From Hyphomicrobiales bacterium (lineage in GTDB: Bacteria > Pseudomonadota > Alphaproteobacteria > Rhizobiales > NORP267): a stretch of 64,000 bases of DNA. The stretch is taken from the NCBI GenBank assembly GCA_021775875.1, contig JAJFHA010000020.1, positions 89,544 through 153,543 of the forward strand, given 5' to 3'. The notes beneath the pieces are model-generated. The model was not told where the DNA came from. It searched no databases and saw only the letters and a list, made by a program, of their open reading frames with translations. The position numbers and the translations under genes were made by a program. Shown piece after piece: positions 33,809 through 43,524 of this stretch (the stretch's first letter is position 1; the number at the start of each line of letters is the position of its first letter).

Positions 33809-34143
33809 TTGCGGCGCCCTTGAATTGGCGTTCGGGTCTTGGTCGCAGATTTTTTTCCGGGCAGCGGCGGGATCGGGTCGCCAATTTTATAGAAAGCCAG
33901 GAATTGCAGGCTCAGGGTATCGCGCATGGCATTGAACCATTTCCCACAGCCCCGCACGCATTGCCACATTTCCCGGTGAGGTCCGCGCGGATTGTTGCGC
34001 ACATAGAGATATTCATACTGGGATTCGTCGGAAACATTGCCCGGTTTGCTGGAAGCTGGCCGTTTTACATGGGCTTCGCCACCGCAATGAAATTCGCTCT
34101 CGTCTCCGACCGCGCCACAAACCGGGCATGTGATTAAAAGCAT
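33805..34143 (-). CDS. soxD: Sarcosine oxidase delta subunit
   Basis: A 112-residue subunit with the zinc-binding cysteines of SoxD: CPVCG near the start, a further pair of sites in FHCGGEAH, and C near WQCVRGCGKWFNA. Typical SoxD proteins are about 90-110 residues. It lies 9 bp after soxB and overlaps soxA. Confidence 0.92.
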   Translation of the reverse strand: MLLITCPVCGAVGDESEFHCGGEAHVKRPASSKPGNVSDESQYEYLYVRNNPRGPHREMWQCVRGCGKWFNAMRDTLSLQFLAFYKIGDPIPPLPGKKSATKTRTPIQGRRK

Positions 34144-34152
34144 CCTGCCCTC

Positions 34153-35403
34153 CTAATGCGCCACGGCGGCAGCAGCGGATTCATCAATCAGCCTGCCTTC
34201 CCGGAACCGGTCCATGTTGAACGGTGCCGCAATCGGATGCGGACGGCCATTTGCGATCGTATCTGCAAACACAAAGCCTGAACCCGGAATGGCCTTGAAG
34301 CCACCGGTCCCCCAGCCGCAATTCACAAATAGCCCCTTGACCGGTGTTAGCCCGATGATCGGGCTGCGGTCGCCGGTCATATCAACAATCCCACCCCAAT
34401 GGCGCATCATGTTGAGACGACTGAAAACGGGGAAAATTTCCACCAGCGCCCGCACCGTATGTTCCCAGGATGTTATGCCGCCGCGCTGGGCGTAATTGTT
34501 GTAAGGGTCAGCGCCGCCACCAATCACAAGTTCGCCTTTGTCTGATTGGCTGACATAGCCATGTACGGTCCCAGCCATCACGACCACATCGATAATCGGC
34601 TTGATCGGTTCCGAGACCAACGCTTGGAGACCAAGGCTTTCGATCGGCATTTTGAAACCTGCCATGTCGGTCAGCATGGTGGTGTTGCCAGCGGTGACGA
34701 TTGCTACTTTTTTGGCCTTGATCTCACCTTTTGGCGTTTTAACACCGACCACCCGTCCGCGACGTTGCAGGATGCCGGTTACGGCGCAATTCTGGATGAT
34801 ATCGACGCCCAGATTGTCGGCCCCGCGGGCATATCCCCACGCCACGGCATCATGACGCGCAACCCCACCGCGCGGCTGATACAGTCCGCCAAGGATCGGG
34901 TAGCGTGCGTTTTTACCGGTCTCGATGATCGGCACCATCTTCTTGATTTCAGCGGGCGTAATCATCCGCGTCTCGATGCCTGCCAATTTGTTGGCATAGG
35001 CGTGGCGCTGGAACGCACGCATTTCATGCTCGGTCGCGCAAACATTGATCAACCCGCGCGGGCTGAACATGATGTTGTAATTCAACTCCCGGCTCAGCCC
35101 CTCATAAAGCGAGCGGGAAAGCTCATAGATCGCCGCGCTTTCGTCTTGCAGATAATTAGACCGGATAATGGTGGTGTTGCGGCCCGTATTGCCGCCGCCG
35201 AGCCAGCCTTTGTCCAGAATACAGACATTGGTAATGCCATGCTCTTTGGCCAGATAATAAGCGGTCGCTAAACCATGCCCCCCGGCACCGATTATAATCA
35301 CATCATATTCGGGCTTTGGTTCAGGGCTGCGCCAATGCTCCTGCCAGTTTTTGTGGTAAGAGAGTGCGTTGCGGGCTAGCGAAAAGATCGAAAAGCGTTG
35401 CAT
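34153..35403 (-). CDS. soxB: Sarcosine oxidase beta subunit
   Basis: A 416-residue flavoprotein; the FAD-binding motif is IIGAGGHGLATAYYL near the N-terminus, and ARHDAVAWG contains the His that carries covalent FMN in characterised enzymes. ATG 35403 (MQRFSIFSLARNAL) gives the canonical length; the frame extends upstream, but those residues do not fit the family. First gene of the operon and divergent from ccmI. Confidence 0.94.
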   Translation of the reverse strand: MQRFSIFSLARNALSYHKNWQEHWRSPEPKPEYDVIIIGAGGHGLATAYYLAKEHGITNVCILDKGWLGGGNTGRNTTIIRSNYLQDESAAIYELSRSLYEGLSRELNYNIMFSPRGLINVCATEHEMRAFQRHAYANKLAGIETRMITPAEIKKMVPIIETGKNARYPILGGLYQPRGGVARHDAVAWGYARGADNLGVDIIQNCAVTGILQRRGRVVGVKTPKGEIKAKKVAIVTAGNTTMLTDMAGFKMPIESLGLQALVSEPIKPIIDVVVMAGTVHGYVSQSDKGELVIGGGADPYNNYAQRGGITSWEHTVRALVEIFPVFSRLNMMRHWGGIVDMTGDRSPIIGLTPVKGLFVNCGWGTGGFKAIPGSGFVFADTIANGRPHPIAAPFNMDRFREGRLIDESAAAAVAH

Positions 35404-35590
35404 GATATTTTTTCTTGTATAGGTACATTTCAATCTGTGTGTGAAGGTATTATCACCGCTTATAGTCCGGTCTACAGCTTTTTTCGACATAAATGACGAT
35501 TTGTGCGACATGTCGGCTTTGGACTCCTAAAAACCGGGGAATCCGGAAAACCGGGCAATTAAGCGTTTTTAGATACCGATGGAGCTCGAT

Positions 35591-36706
35591 ATGTCTCTCT
35601 GGATCATGTTTGCCTTGATGGCTGCCAGCGTTGGCATAATCGTGCTTGTCGCGCTGCGCCCGGCAAGGGCGACGGAGCAAACCATCAACGCCGATCTGTT
35701 GGTCTACAGCGACCAGCTTGCAACACTGGAAGCCGATCTGGAATCCGGCCAGATCGAGACCGGTGAAGCAGAAACTGCGAAAATCGAAATTTCCAGACGT
35801 TTGCTGGCGGCCGGAAAATTCAGCGCTGGGAATAGCGATATTGGCACAGGTATTTTTTCCGGACCGACATTTCCTGTCTTTTTGGCAACCTCCGCCGTAC
35901 TTTTGTCGCTGGGAGTTTATGCTCTTAACGGCAACCCGGATTTTGCCGGTGTTCCATTTGCCGGGCGGCAAAGCGAATCTCCGCAAGATCAATCGATACC
36001 GGCCTTGCTGGCGCAAATCGAAGAACATCTGGCGCAAGCGCCGGAGGATGGTCAGGGTTGGGAATTGATCGCGCCGATTTATCTGCGCTTGGGCCGGTTC
36101 AATGAAGCGGTCAGGGCATTCGCTAATGCGGGACGCATTTTAGGGGCCAATGCGCCCCGTCTGGCTGGCCTCGGCGTGGCACTGGTTGGCGTCAATGGCG
36201 GCACGATCATTCAGGAAGCCCGGCAGGCTTTGGTCCAGGCGGTCAATCTCGACCCCACTCTGGTTCGTCCGCGATTGCTTTTGATCATCGCGCTTGAGCA
36301 AGACGGTAATTTGCTTGAAGCCCGCGAAGCCTGGCAGTCGCTGCTGCGCGAAAGCGCTGAAGATGCGCCTTGGCGTGAAGCCGTTACAACTAGGCTGGCA
36401 GCGCTTGAAGAACGTATCGAAGGTGCGCCCGGCCCCGACCAATCTCAAATCGATGCTGCCGGGCAAATGTCGCCTGAAGATCGCCAGGCCATGGTGACGC
36501 GGATGGTCGGTCAATTGGCGGCGCGGTTAGAAGCTGACGGCGGACCATTATCCGACTGGATGCGGCTGGTGCGGTCTTACATGGTCTTGCAGCAAGAGGA
36601 TGAGGCACGCGCTGCACTAGCCAACGCCCGCGCTCAATATGTTAGAGATGAAGTCGCCATGGAACAAATTGCCGCAACCGCGCGCTCTTTGTCGCTTGAA
36701 GAATGA
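35591..36706 (+). CDS. ccmI: Cytochrome c biogenesis protein CcmI
   Basis: A 371-residue protein with an N-terminal membrane helix (about 3-22), an acidic cytoplasmic loop with helices, a second membrane helix (about 90-108), and a periplasmic TPR-like region (about 130-360). CcmI chaperones apocytochrome c to the haem ligation complex. GGAG six bases upstream supports ATG 35591 over ATG 35579. It opens the ccmIEFH cluster. Confidence 0.9.
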   Translation: MSLWIMFALMAASVGIIVLVALRPARATEQTINADLLVYSDQLATLEADLESGQIETGEAETAKIEISRRLLAAGKFSAGNSDIGTGIFSGPTFPVFLATSAVLLSLGVYALNGNPDFAGVPFAGRQSESPQDQSIPALLAQIEEHLAQAPEDGQGWELIAPIYLRLGRFNEAVRAFANAGRILGANAPRLAGLGVALVGVNGGTIIQEARQALVQAVNLDPTLVRPRLLLIIALEQDGNLLEAREAWQSLLRESAEDAPWREAVTTRLAALEERIEGAPGPDQSQIDAAGQMSPEDRQAMVTRMVGQLAARLEADGGPLSDWMRLVRSYMVLQQEDEARAALANARAQYVRDEVAMEQIAATARSLSLEE

Positions 36707-36806
36707 GCTATATTGCTGACACAGGTGTGAATGGGTGTGATCCGGCAATGCGATCTAATCCCTTATGGCGCCGCTTGATTTGGCCCGACAGAACAGGACA
36801 GAACCG

Positions 36807-37250
36807 GTGACCCGGAAACAGCGTCGATTTACAGTCATCGGTCTGGCAATGGGCGTCCTCGCGATTGCGGCGGCTCTGGTCTTTGTTGCCCTGGAAGATA
36901 CAATCGTATTTTTCTACAGCCCCACCGATATCGTCGAAATGAAACTTGATCCCGGAACCCGTTTCCGTCTGGGTGGTCTGGTATCTGTTGGCAGTATCGA
37001 GCAAGACGGGCAGCATGTGAAATTTGTCATTACAGATACGACGACCGATATAAATGTCACCTATAATGGTATCCTGCCGGACCTGTTTCGTGAGGGACAA
37101 GGGGTGATCGCGGAAGGTGTGTTGGCGGTGGCAGGCGGATTTGAGGCCGATACCGTTTTGGCCAAACATGATGAGAATTACATGCCGCCGGAAGTCGCCG
37201 AAAAATTGCGCGAACAGGGTCATTGGCAAGGCGAGGGGCAAGCCGAATGA
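36807..37250 (+). CDS. ccmE: Haem chaperone CcmE
   Basis: A 147-residue membrane-anchored periplasmic haem chaperone. It starts with VTRKQRR and one TM helix (about 8-28), and carries the covalent haem-binding His at 121 in [12 protein letters not shown]. The GTG start gives the standard length; an ATG at 36765 would add 14 unusual residues. It overlaps ccmF by 4 bp. Confidence 0.93.
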   Translation: MTRKQRRFTVIGLAMGVLAIAAALVFVALEDTIVFFYSPTDIVEMKLDPGTRFRLGGLVSVGSIEQDGQHVKFVITDTTTDINVTYNGILPDLFREGQGVIAEGVLAVAGGFEADTVLAKHDENYMPPEVAEKLREQGHWQGEGQAE

Positions 37251-39235
37251 TTGCGGAAATAGGCCATTTTGCGACCCTGTTGGCGCTGTCTCTGGCGTTG
37301 TTGCAGGGCAGCTTGCCGATTTGGGGCGCGGCCAAAGGCGATCTGCGGATCATGAATTCGGCACGCACTTTTGCCGTTGGGCAGTTTCTGTTTGTGGCCT
37401 TCGCATTTGCCTGCCTCATTGCCCTTTATGTGCGCTCGGATTTTTCCGTACTCAATGTCTGGGAGAATTCCCATTCTGCCAAACCGCTGCTTTATAAAGT
37501 CACTGGTGCCTGGGGCAATCACGAAGGTTCGATGCTGCTTTGGGTGTTGATATTGGCGTTTTTCGGGGCGTTGGTAGCTTTGTTTGGCGACAATCTTCCA
37601 CCCCGGCTGCGCGCCAATTCCCTTGCGGTTCAGGGCTGGATAAGCATCGCCTTTTTGCTGTTTATATTGATCACGTCGAACCCTTTTGCCAGGCTCTTTC
37701 CGGTGCCACTTGATGGTCAGGACCTCAACCCTATCCTTCAGGATATCTCGCTCGCTATCCACCCACCGCTGCTCTATGCGGGCTATGTTGGATTTTCGAT
37801 GGCCTTTTCGTTCGCCATCGCAGCTTTGATCGAAGGCAAGATCGATGCTGCCTGGGCGCGCTGGGTGCGGCCATGGACGTTGCTGGCCTGGATGTTCCTG
37901 ACAGCCGGAATTTCGATGGGATCCTGGTGGGCCTATTACGAACTTGGCTGGGGTGGCTGGTGGTTCTGGGACCCGGTTGAAAACGCGTCCTTCATGCCTT
38001 GGCTTGCAGGCACCGCCTTGCTGCATTCGGCCCTGGTGATGGAACGCCGCGACGCCCTCAAGGTCTGGACGATCCTGCTCGCGATCCTGACATTTTCCTT
38101 GAGCTTGCTTGGGACATTTCTCGTGCGCTCCGGGGTTCTGACCTCGGTCCACGCGTTTGCGGTGGACGCGGCGAGGGGAGTTTTCATCCTTGTCATTATG
38201 GGTATTTTTGTTGGTGGCGCGCTGACCCTGTTTGCGTGGCGTGCGCCGCGCCTGCGCCAGGGTGGGTTGTTCGCGCCCATAAGCCGGGAAGGGGCGCTGG
38301 TGCTCAACAACCTGTTCCTTGCAACAGCCACGGCTGCCGTATTTATCGGCACTTTGTATCCTTTGTTGCTGGAAGCGTTGACAGGGGAGAAAATTTCCGT
38401 CGGCGCACCTTTCTTCAATAAAACCTTCGGGCCATTAATGGTGCCGCTGCTCATTCTGGTGCCGTTCGGGCCGATGCTGGCCTGGAAACGCGGAGACCTG
38501 CTTGCGGTGGCGCAGCGGCTGGCGGTTGTTGCGGCCTTTGCGCTTATAGTTGCCGGTGCCGTATATTGGAGCCTCAATGGCGGCCCTGTGCTGGCAGCAC
38601 TTGGGGTCGGACTGGCGGTCTGGCTGATTGCCGGAGCAGTATTTGAAATTCTCTGGCGCGTAAAATTCATGCGCGCGCCATTTGCAGAGGCCTTTCGCCG
38701 CGCTGGCGGATTGCCGCGTGCGGCCTGGGGAACAATGCTGGCCCATGCCGGGGTTGGCGTGGTGTTGCTCGGAATTGTCGGTGTCACCTCGTGGAAAACA
38801 GAAGTGATAACAACGGTTGCGCCGGGTGAGACTTTGACGGTCGCTGGAAGCGAACTCACCTTTGAAGGAATATCGTCCCGCGAGGGGCCGAATTATTCCG
38901 AAGAGGTGGCGCAGTTTACCGTGCGCCGCGAGGGTGAAGTGGTCGCAATTCTTGAACCCGCCAAGCGGCTTTATACGGTGCGACGCCAACCAACGACGGA
39001 GGCCGGGATCAAGTCTTTCATCGGCGGAGATCTTTATCTGGTGCTTGGTGAGGCGACCGGCGATGGTAGTTATATCATTCGAATTTATGACAACCCTCTG
39101 GTGACCCTGATCTGGATTGGCACCTATATTATGGTGCTTGGCGGGATGGTGTCTTTGTCCGACCGCCGCTTGCGGGTTGGCGCACCGCGCAAACGAGCGG
39201 CAAAACCGGTTTCAGCACCGGCACCGGCGGAATAA
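37247..39235 (+). CDS. ccmF: Cytochrome c haem lyase subunit CcmF
   Basis: A 662-residue polytopic membrane protein, the core of the haem ligation complex. The WWD haem-handling motif [16 protein letters not shown] is at about residues 233-248, and family segments such as [13 protein letters not shown] and [14 protein letters not shown] are present. Length is normal. It is translated in overlap with ccmE and followed after one base by ccmH. Confidence 0.95.
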   Translation: MIAEIGHFATLLALSLALLQGSLPIWGAAKGDLRIMNSARTFAVGQFLFVAFAFACLIALYVRSDFSVLNVWENSHSAKPLLYKVTGAWGNHEGSMLLWVLILAFFGALVALFGDNLPPRLRANSLAVQGWISIAFLLFILITSNPFARLFPVPLDGQDLNPILQDISLAIHPPLLYAGYVGFSMAFSFAIAALIEGKIDAAWARWVRPWTLLAWMFLTAGISMGSWWAYYELGWGGWWFWDPVENASFMPWLAGTALLHSALVMERRDALKVWTILLAILTFSLSLLGTFLVRSGVLTSVHAFAVDAARGVFILVIMGIFVGGALTLFAWRAPRLRQGGLFAPISREGALVLNNLFLATATAAVFIGTLYPLLLEALTGEKISVGAPFFNKTFGPLMVPLLILVPFGPMLAWKRGDLLAVAQRLAVVAAFALIVAGAVYWSLNGGPVLAALGVGLAVWLIAGAVFEILWRVKFMRAPFAEAFRRAGGLPRAAWGTMLAHAGVGVVLLGIVGVTSWKTEVITTVAPGETLTVAGSELTFEGISSREGPNYSEEVAQFTVRREGEVVAILEPAKRLYTVRRQPTTEAGIKSFIGGDLYLVLGEATGDGSYIIRIYDNPLVTLIWIGTYIMVLGGMVSLSDRRLRVGAPRKRAAKPVSAPAPAE

Positions 39236-39236
39236 A

Positions 39237-39692
39237 ATGATGCGGGTTTTACTTTTTATTTTGTTGATGTTTGTCGTGGCAGACAATGCGCGTGCGGTTT
39301 TACCTCACGAAGTTCTCGATGACCCGATGCTTGAGACCCGCGCCCGCGAAATTTCGGCTCGCTTACGCTGCATGGTGTGTCAGAACCAGTCGATTGATGA
39401 TTCCGACGCCCCTTTGGCGGGCGATTTGCGGGTTCTTGTGCGCGAACGTCTGGTGATCGGCGAGAGTGACGAGCAGGTCGTCCAATATCTGGTCGATCGT
39501 TACGGGGCGTTTATCCTGCTTGAGCCGCAGTTCAACAAATATACCTGGCTGCTCTGGTCAGCGGCTCCTGTTCTGTTCTTGCTTGGGGCCGGGCTGATGT
39601 GGCGGCGCGATCGGCGGCAAGCGAGCATGGCGACCGAAGCGCTATCTGCGGAAGAACAGAAAGCCCTTGACGAAATTATGAAGCAGGATTGA
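39237..39692 (+). CDS. ccmH: Cytochrome c maturation protein CcmH
   Basis: A 151-residue protein with a signal peptide (about 1-20), the thiol-redox motif RCMVCQNQ (C45 and C48) and a C-terminal membrane helix (about 104-122). It reduces or holds apocytochrome c cysteines for haem attachment. Two adjacent ATGs (39237, 39240) could serve as start. Confidence 0.94.
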   Translation: MMRVLLFILLMFVVADNARAVLPHEVLDDPMLETRAREISARLRCMVCQNQSIDDSDAPLAGDLRVLVRERLVIGESDEQVVQYLVDRYGAFILLEPQFNKYTWLLWSAAPVLFLLGAGLMWRRDRRQASMATEALSAEEQKALDEIMKQD

Positions 39693-39753
39693 TCCCGGTT
39701 GCGTTTCTGTGCTGTTAAATAAGTAAAACAGAAAACCAACAAAGGGCGACCCC

Positions 39754-40974
39754 ATGGCGACAATCCGAAAACTTGAATTTGCTGGTAGCCAGGATGCGAT
39801 CCTCGCGGCGCGACTGGACCTGCCTGCAGGCAAAGTGCGCGCCTACGCCCTGTTTGCCCATTGCTTCACTTGCTCCAAAGATATTTTTGCCGCGTCGCGG
39901 ATCGCCAGCGGATTGGCAACCCAAGGGTTTGCCGTCCTCCGCTTTGACTTTACCGGTCTTGGTGCCAGCGAAGGTGAATTTGCCAGTACAAATTTTTCTT
40001 CAAATGTAGATGATCTGGTGAAGGCAGCGGATTATCTGCGGGATAATTTTGGTGCCCCTGAAATATTGATCGGCCATTCGCTTGGCGGAGCCGCGGTGTT
40101 GGCTGCCGCCGCCAAAATCCCCGACGTTCGTGCAATCGTTACCGTTGGTGCGCCAGCGGATGCGGAACATGTCATTCACAATTTTGGTGCTGATATCGAT
40201 CGCATTGAGGCGGAAGGTGAAGCGACCCTATCGCTGGCCGGGCGGCCCTTTACGATTCAAAAGCAATTTCTTGATGATGTGCGCGGCTCCAGCCTTGACG
40301 AGGCGGTCGCAAAATTGAAACGGCCCTTGCTTGTGTTACATGCTCCCGGCGACCAGACCGTGGGAATCGAGAATGCCGGGCGCATTTTCGCCAATGCCAA
40401 ACATCCCAAAAGCTATGTCTCCCTCGATACCGCTGATCATTTATTGAGCAAACGAACGGACGCCGCTTACGCTGCCGATATCATCGCTGCATGGGCGGCG
40501 CGATTCATCACGGACATTGAAGAGGCGCCCAAAAATGTCGGCAACTTGGTGCGGGTAGCTGAAACCGGCAATGGTCGTTTCCAACAAGCGGTCACCGTCG
40601 GCAATCATCATCTGGTGGCGGATGAACCTGTATCTGTTGGTGGCCTTGATACCGGTCCGTCTCCCTATGATTATCTCTCAATCGCGCTCGGTGCTTGCAC
40701 CACCATGACCCTGCGCATGTATGCGGACCACAAGAAAATCCCGCTTGCGCGGGTAGCAGTCGATGTGGATCACAACAAAATGCACGAAGAAGATTGTGAG
40801 CATTGCGACCAGAAGAGCAGTCGAATTGATCGGTTTGAACGCATTATTCAACTGGAGGGTGATCTTGACGAGGCACAGCGCCAGCGGTTACTCGAAATTG
40901 CCGACCGATGCCCTGTCCACCGGACCCTGGAACAAGAGTCTGATATAGTGACCCGCCTTGGAGCGCCGGACTGA
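39754..40974 (+). CDS. Alpha/beta hydrolase-OsmC fusion protein
   Basis: A 406-residue fusion. The first ~250 residues are an alpha/beta hydrolase with nucleophile Ser 109 in GHSLGG, Asp in LVLHAPGDQTV and a late His (DHLL). The C-terminal ~135 residues form an OsmC/Ohr-type domain with Cys 315 (LGACTT) and Cys 386 (DRCPVHR), which suggests thiol peroxidase activity. The bifunctional arrangement is known in bacteria; substrates are unknown. Confidence 0.9.
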   Translation: MATIRKLEFAGSQDAILAARLDLPAGKVRAYALFAHCFTCSKDIFAASRIASGLATQGFAVLRFDFTGLGASEGEFASTNFSSNVDDLVKAADYLRDNFGAPEILIGHSLGGAAVLAAAAKIPDVRAIVTVGAPADAEHVIHNFGADIDRIEAEGEATLSLAGRPFTIQKQFLDDVRGSSLDEAVAKLKRPLLVLHAPGDQTVGIENAGRIFANAKHPKSYVSLDTADHLLSKRTDAAYAADIIAAWAARFITDIEEAPKNVGNLVRVAETGNGRFQQAVTVGNHHLVADEPVSVGGLDTGPSPYDYLSIALGACTTMTLRMYADHKKIPLARVAVDVDHNKMHEEDCEHCDQKSSRIDRFERIIQLEGDLDEAQRQRLLEIADRCPVHRTLEQESDIVTRLGAPD

Positions 40975-41022
40975 ACATTACAAAAATTTAATCCGGCCTA
41001 CAGGCTTTTGTAATTGTTCAAG

Positions 41023-41030
41023 CCCCATAT
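41023..41030 (+). promoter_or_regulatory. Possible RpoH-type -10 element upstream of degP
   Basis: CCCCATAT matches the heat-shock sigma -10 consensus 46 bp before the degP start. The corresponding -35 is unclear (CTTTTG at poor spacing), so the site is tentative. Heat-shock control of DegP-like proteases would be expected. Confidence 0.3.
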
Positions 41031-41075
41031 ATCGTTCACGCTTAAAACTTGGAACCAGACCAGGAGACTATATTC

Positions 41076-42746
41076 ATGGCTGAACGCAACGCTACTCAAT
41101 CTGACGAACATTCAAAAAGCCCGAAATACCGCAAAGTCCGGGGCGCTTTGATCGCTGCACTCCTTGGATCGACAATGCTTGCCGTTCCTATGCTGGTTCC
41201 CTCCACAATGATTAGCCCACCATTGGCGCTGGCTCAAACCCAGGACGGTGCGCATCTCGCAAACAACGCCCCTTTCAGCTTTGCTGATCTGGTAGAAGAG
41301 GTCAGCCCGGCCGTTGTCAGTATCCGGGTTCAGTCACGCGGTCCAAACAGCGGTGAGAGCCGTGGCAACGATCAGCGCCGAAATGAAAATCGTCGTAATG
41401 ATGACCGCCGCGAAGATGACCGAGATGAAAACAGGCGCGGCAACGGCAAGGGCAACATACAACCCGATCGCCAGTCATATAGAGATAGCCAGGGCGACTC
41501 GCAATTCAACGAATTTTTCCGTCGTTTCTTTGATGAAAATGATGGTGATCGCGCGCAATCAAGAGGTCGTCGCGGCCAGGAACAGCGGCGATTTGCTACT
41601 TCACAAGGATCCGGATTTGTGATTTCAGAAGATGGCTATGTTGTTACCAACAACCATGTCATCGAAAACGCGGTAAATATCGAGATTTCCTTTGATGACG
41701 GATCCACTCACGAAGCGACATTGGTCGGAACCGACAGCCGCACGGATTTAGCATTATTGAAAATCGATAGCGATCGCACCTTCGAATATGTCCAGTTTGC
41801 AAGTCAAGATATCCGCATCGGCGATTGGGTGGTCGCGGTTGGTAATCCGTTTGGACTGGGCGGCACGGTAACCGCGGGCATTGTATCTGCACTTGGCCGC
41901 GACATTGGTTCGGGGCCTTACGACAATTATATCCAAATCGACGCCTCCATCAATCGGGGTAATTCCGGCGGTCCGGCATTCAACCTCAATGGCCGCGTGA
42001 TCGGGGTCAATACCGCGATCTATTCACCTTCCGGTGGCTCTGTCGGGATCGGCTTTGCGATTCCGGCAAGCGTTGTCCAGGAAGTCGTGAATGATCTGCT
42101 CCAGAATGGCATCGTGACCCGCGGGTGGCTCGGCGTCGGTATCCAGAATGTCACCGAAGACATTGCCGAAAGCCTTGGTCTGGGTGAAGCCGGTGGCGCT
42201 ATTGTCACCAGCGTATCGGAAGGCAGCCCCGCTGAAGATGCAGGTGTTGAAGAGGGAGATACCATCCTGACCGTGAATGGCGAAAATGTCGAAAATTCAA
42301 GAGGTCTTGCGCGTCGTATCGGCTCCCTTGAGCCGGATGATGACGTTGTCCTTGGCATCCTTCGCGAAGGCGAAAATATGGACGTTACCGTGACCCTTGG
42401 CGCGTTGCCATCGTCTCCTGAGGACAATGCCAACAACAATCATCGCGACGACAATGGCGATGAGCCGGAAGATGCCGGAGATGAATTGGAACGTCTCGGC
42501 ATGCTCATGGAAGTAGATCCCGACGAAGACAATGTTGTGATCACGGAAGTTGATCCCGACAGCTCAGCTTACGAGAAGGGCTTGCGCGAAGGCGACATTA
42601 TCGTCGAAGTCGCCGGTGTCCAGGTCAGCGATCTGAACGACGTTCTCGAAGGGCTTGGCAACGCCGCCGACCGGTCTCGCAAATCCGTATTGATCCGAGT
42701 TCGCTCAGGCGACCAGCAACGCTTCGTAGCCTTGCCGCTTGGCTAA
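41076..42746 (+). CDS. degP: DegP/HtrA-family periplasmic serine protease
   Basis: A 556-residue Do-family protease: N-terminal signal/anchor (about 20-52), trypsin-like domain with catalytic H194 (NNHVIEN), D224 (SRTDLALL) and S297 (RGNSGGPA), and two PDZ domains (about 370-460 and 480-550). It degrades misfolded periplasmic proteins. Between the start of the protease domain and the catalytic core lies an unusually long, very polar segment rich in Arg, Asn and Asp (about 88-172). CAGGAG is ten bases upstream of ATG 41076. Confidence 0.95.
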   Translation: MAERNATQSDEHSKSPKYRKVRGALIAALLGSTMLAVPMLVPSTMISPPLALAQTQDGAHLANNAPFSFADLVEEVSPAVVSIRVQSRGPNSGESRGNDQRRNENRRNDDRREDDRDENRRGNGKGNIQPDRQSYRDSQGDSQFNEFFRRFFDENDGDRAQSRGRRGQEQRRFATSQGSGFVISEDGYVVTNNHVIENAVNIEISFDDGSTHEATLVGTDSRTDLALLKIDSDRTFEYVQFASQDIRIGDWVVAVGNPFGLGGTVTAGIVSALGRDIGSGPYDNYIQIDASINRGNSGGPAFNLNGRVIGVNTAIYSPSGGSVGIGFAIPASVVQEVVNDLLQNGIVTRGWLGVGIQNVTEDIAESLGLGEAGGAIVTSVSEGSPAEDAGVEEGDTILTVNGENVENSRGLARRIGSLEPDDDVVLGILREGENMDVTVTLGALPSSPEDNANNNHRDDNGDEPEDAGDELERLGMLMEVDPDEDNVVITEVDPDSSAYEKGLREGDIIVEVAGVQVSDLNDVLEGLGNAADRSRKSVLIRVRSGDQQRFVALPLG

Positions 42747-42787
42747 GCTTGATTGCTACAGGTTGGACGAAAATTAGAGTAAAATAC

Positions 42788-42818
42788 CGGCAGCCGCTGA
42801 AAATTTCAGCGGCTGCCG
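42788..42818. other. Perfect 12-bp hairpin between degP and response-regulator gene
   Basis: CGGCAGCCGCTG, loop AAAATTT, CAGCGGCTGCCG. The loop itself can pair AAA with TTT. No T-tract follows on either strand. It ends 25 bases before the regulator ATG, so it may be a terminator of a non-classical type, an attenuating structure, or an mRNA-processing signal. Confidence 0.55.
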
Positions 42819-42843
42819 CGACCAATTCCATCTGGATAACAAT

Positions 42844-43524
42844 ATGAAATTGTTGTTGATAGAAGATGATATCGAAGCCGCCGAATATCTTCTGAAGGCC
42901 TTGAAAGAGCATGGCCATACCGCAGACCACGCGGTCGATGGCGAAGACGGTCTGGCGCTTGCCAGCAATGAACAATATAGCGTCCTGATCGTGGATCGGA
43001 TGATCCCGAAAATCGACGGCCTGACAGTTATTCAAACCCTACGGGACGTCGATAACAGAACACCCATCCTAATCCTGTCAGCGCTCAGCCAGGTGGATGA
43101 CCGGGTCAAGGGCCTGCGTGCCGGGGGCGACGATTATCTCTCAAAGCCTTATGCATTTTCAGAATTGCTGGCACGGGTCGAAGCGCTCGGGCGGCGCATC
43201 AATCCGGAATCAGCCCAGACGGAATATGTTGTCGGGGACCTTAAACTGGATCGGTTGGCGCATATTGTACAACGCGGTGAAGATACAATCTCGTTGCAGC
43301 CCCGTGAATTCAGGCTGCTGGAATATTTGATGCTGCATGCCGAACAGGTGGTGACCCGCACCATGCTGCTGGAAAGCGTTTGGGACTATCATTTTGACCC
43401 CCAGACCAACGTCATCGACGTGCATATTTCGCGACTTAGGGCAAAGATCGACAAGAATTACAAGACGCCGCTGCTACATACGGTGCGTGGCGCAGGTTAT
43501 GTGATCAGTGAAGAGCCTCGCTAA
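42844..43524 (+). CDS. OmpR-family response regulator
   Basis: A 226-residue two-domain regulator with acidic residues near 8-9, phospho-acceptor D51 in LIVDRMIPKIDG, KPYAFSEL, and a winged helix at the C-terminus (LQPREFRLLEYL and VRGAGYVI). It lies 97 bp after degP and overlaps the kinase gene by 17 bp. The pair resembles CzcRS/QseBC-type systems, but targets are not deducible. Confidence 0.88.
   Translation: MKLLLIEDDIEAAEYLLKALKEHGHTADHAVDGEDGLALASNEQYSVLIVDRMIPKIDGLTVIQTLRDVDNRTPILILSALSQVDDRVKGLRAGGDDYLSKPYAFSELLARVEALGRRINPESAQTEYVVGDLKLDRLAHIVQRGEDTISLQPREFRLLEYLMLHAEQVVTRTMLLESVWDYHFDPQTNVIDVHISRLRAKIDKNYKTPLLHTVRGAGYVISEEPR

Noticed and set aside
34546-35271. 241-residue open frame on the plus strand opposite soxB
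   Set aside because: It is fully antisense to a well-supported soxB gene and shows no recognisable motif; a GC-rich shadow frame.
37220-38859. Two frames of about 310 residues on the minus strand opposite ccmF
   Set aside because: Both overlap the conserved WWD-containing ccmF frame entirely and have composition typical of antisense shadows.
41355-41470. Possible tandem repeat in the Arg/Asn/Asp-rich part of degP
   Set aside because: The region is low-complexity at protein level, but I saw no exact tandem DNA repeat unit.
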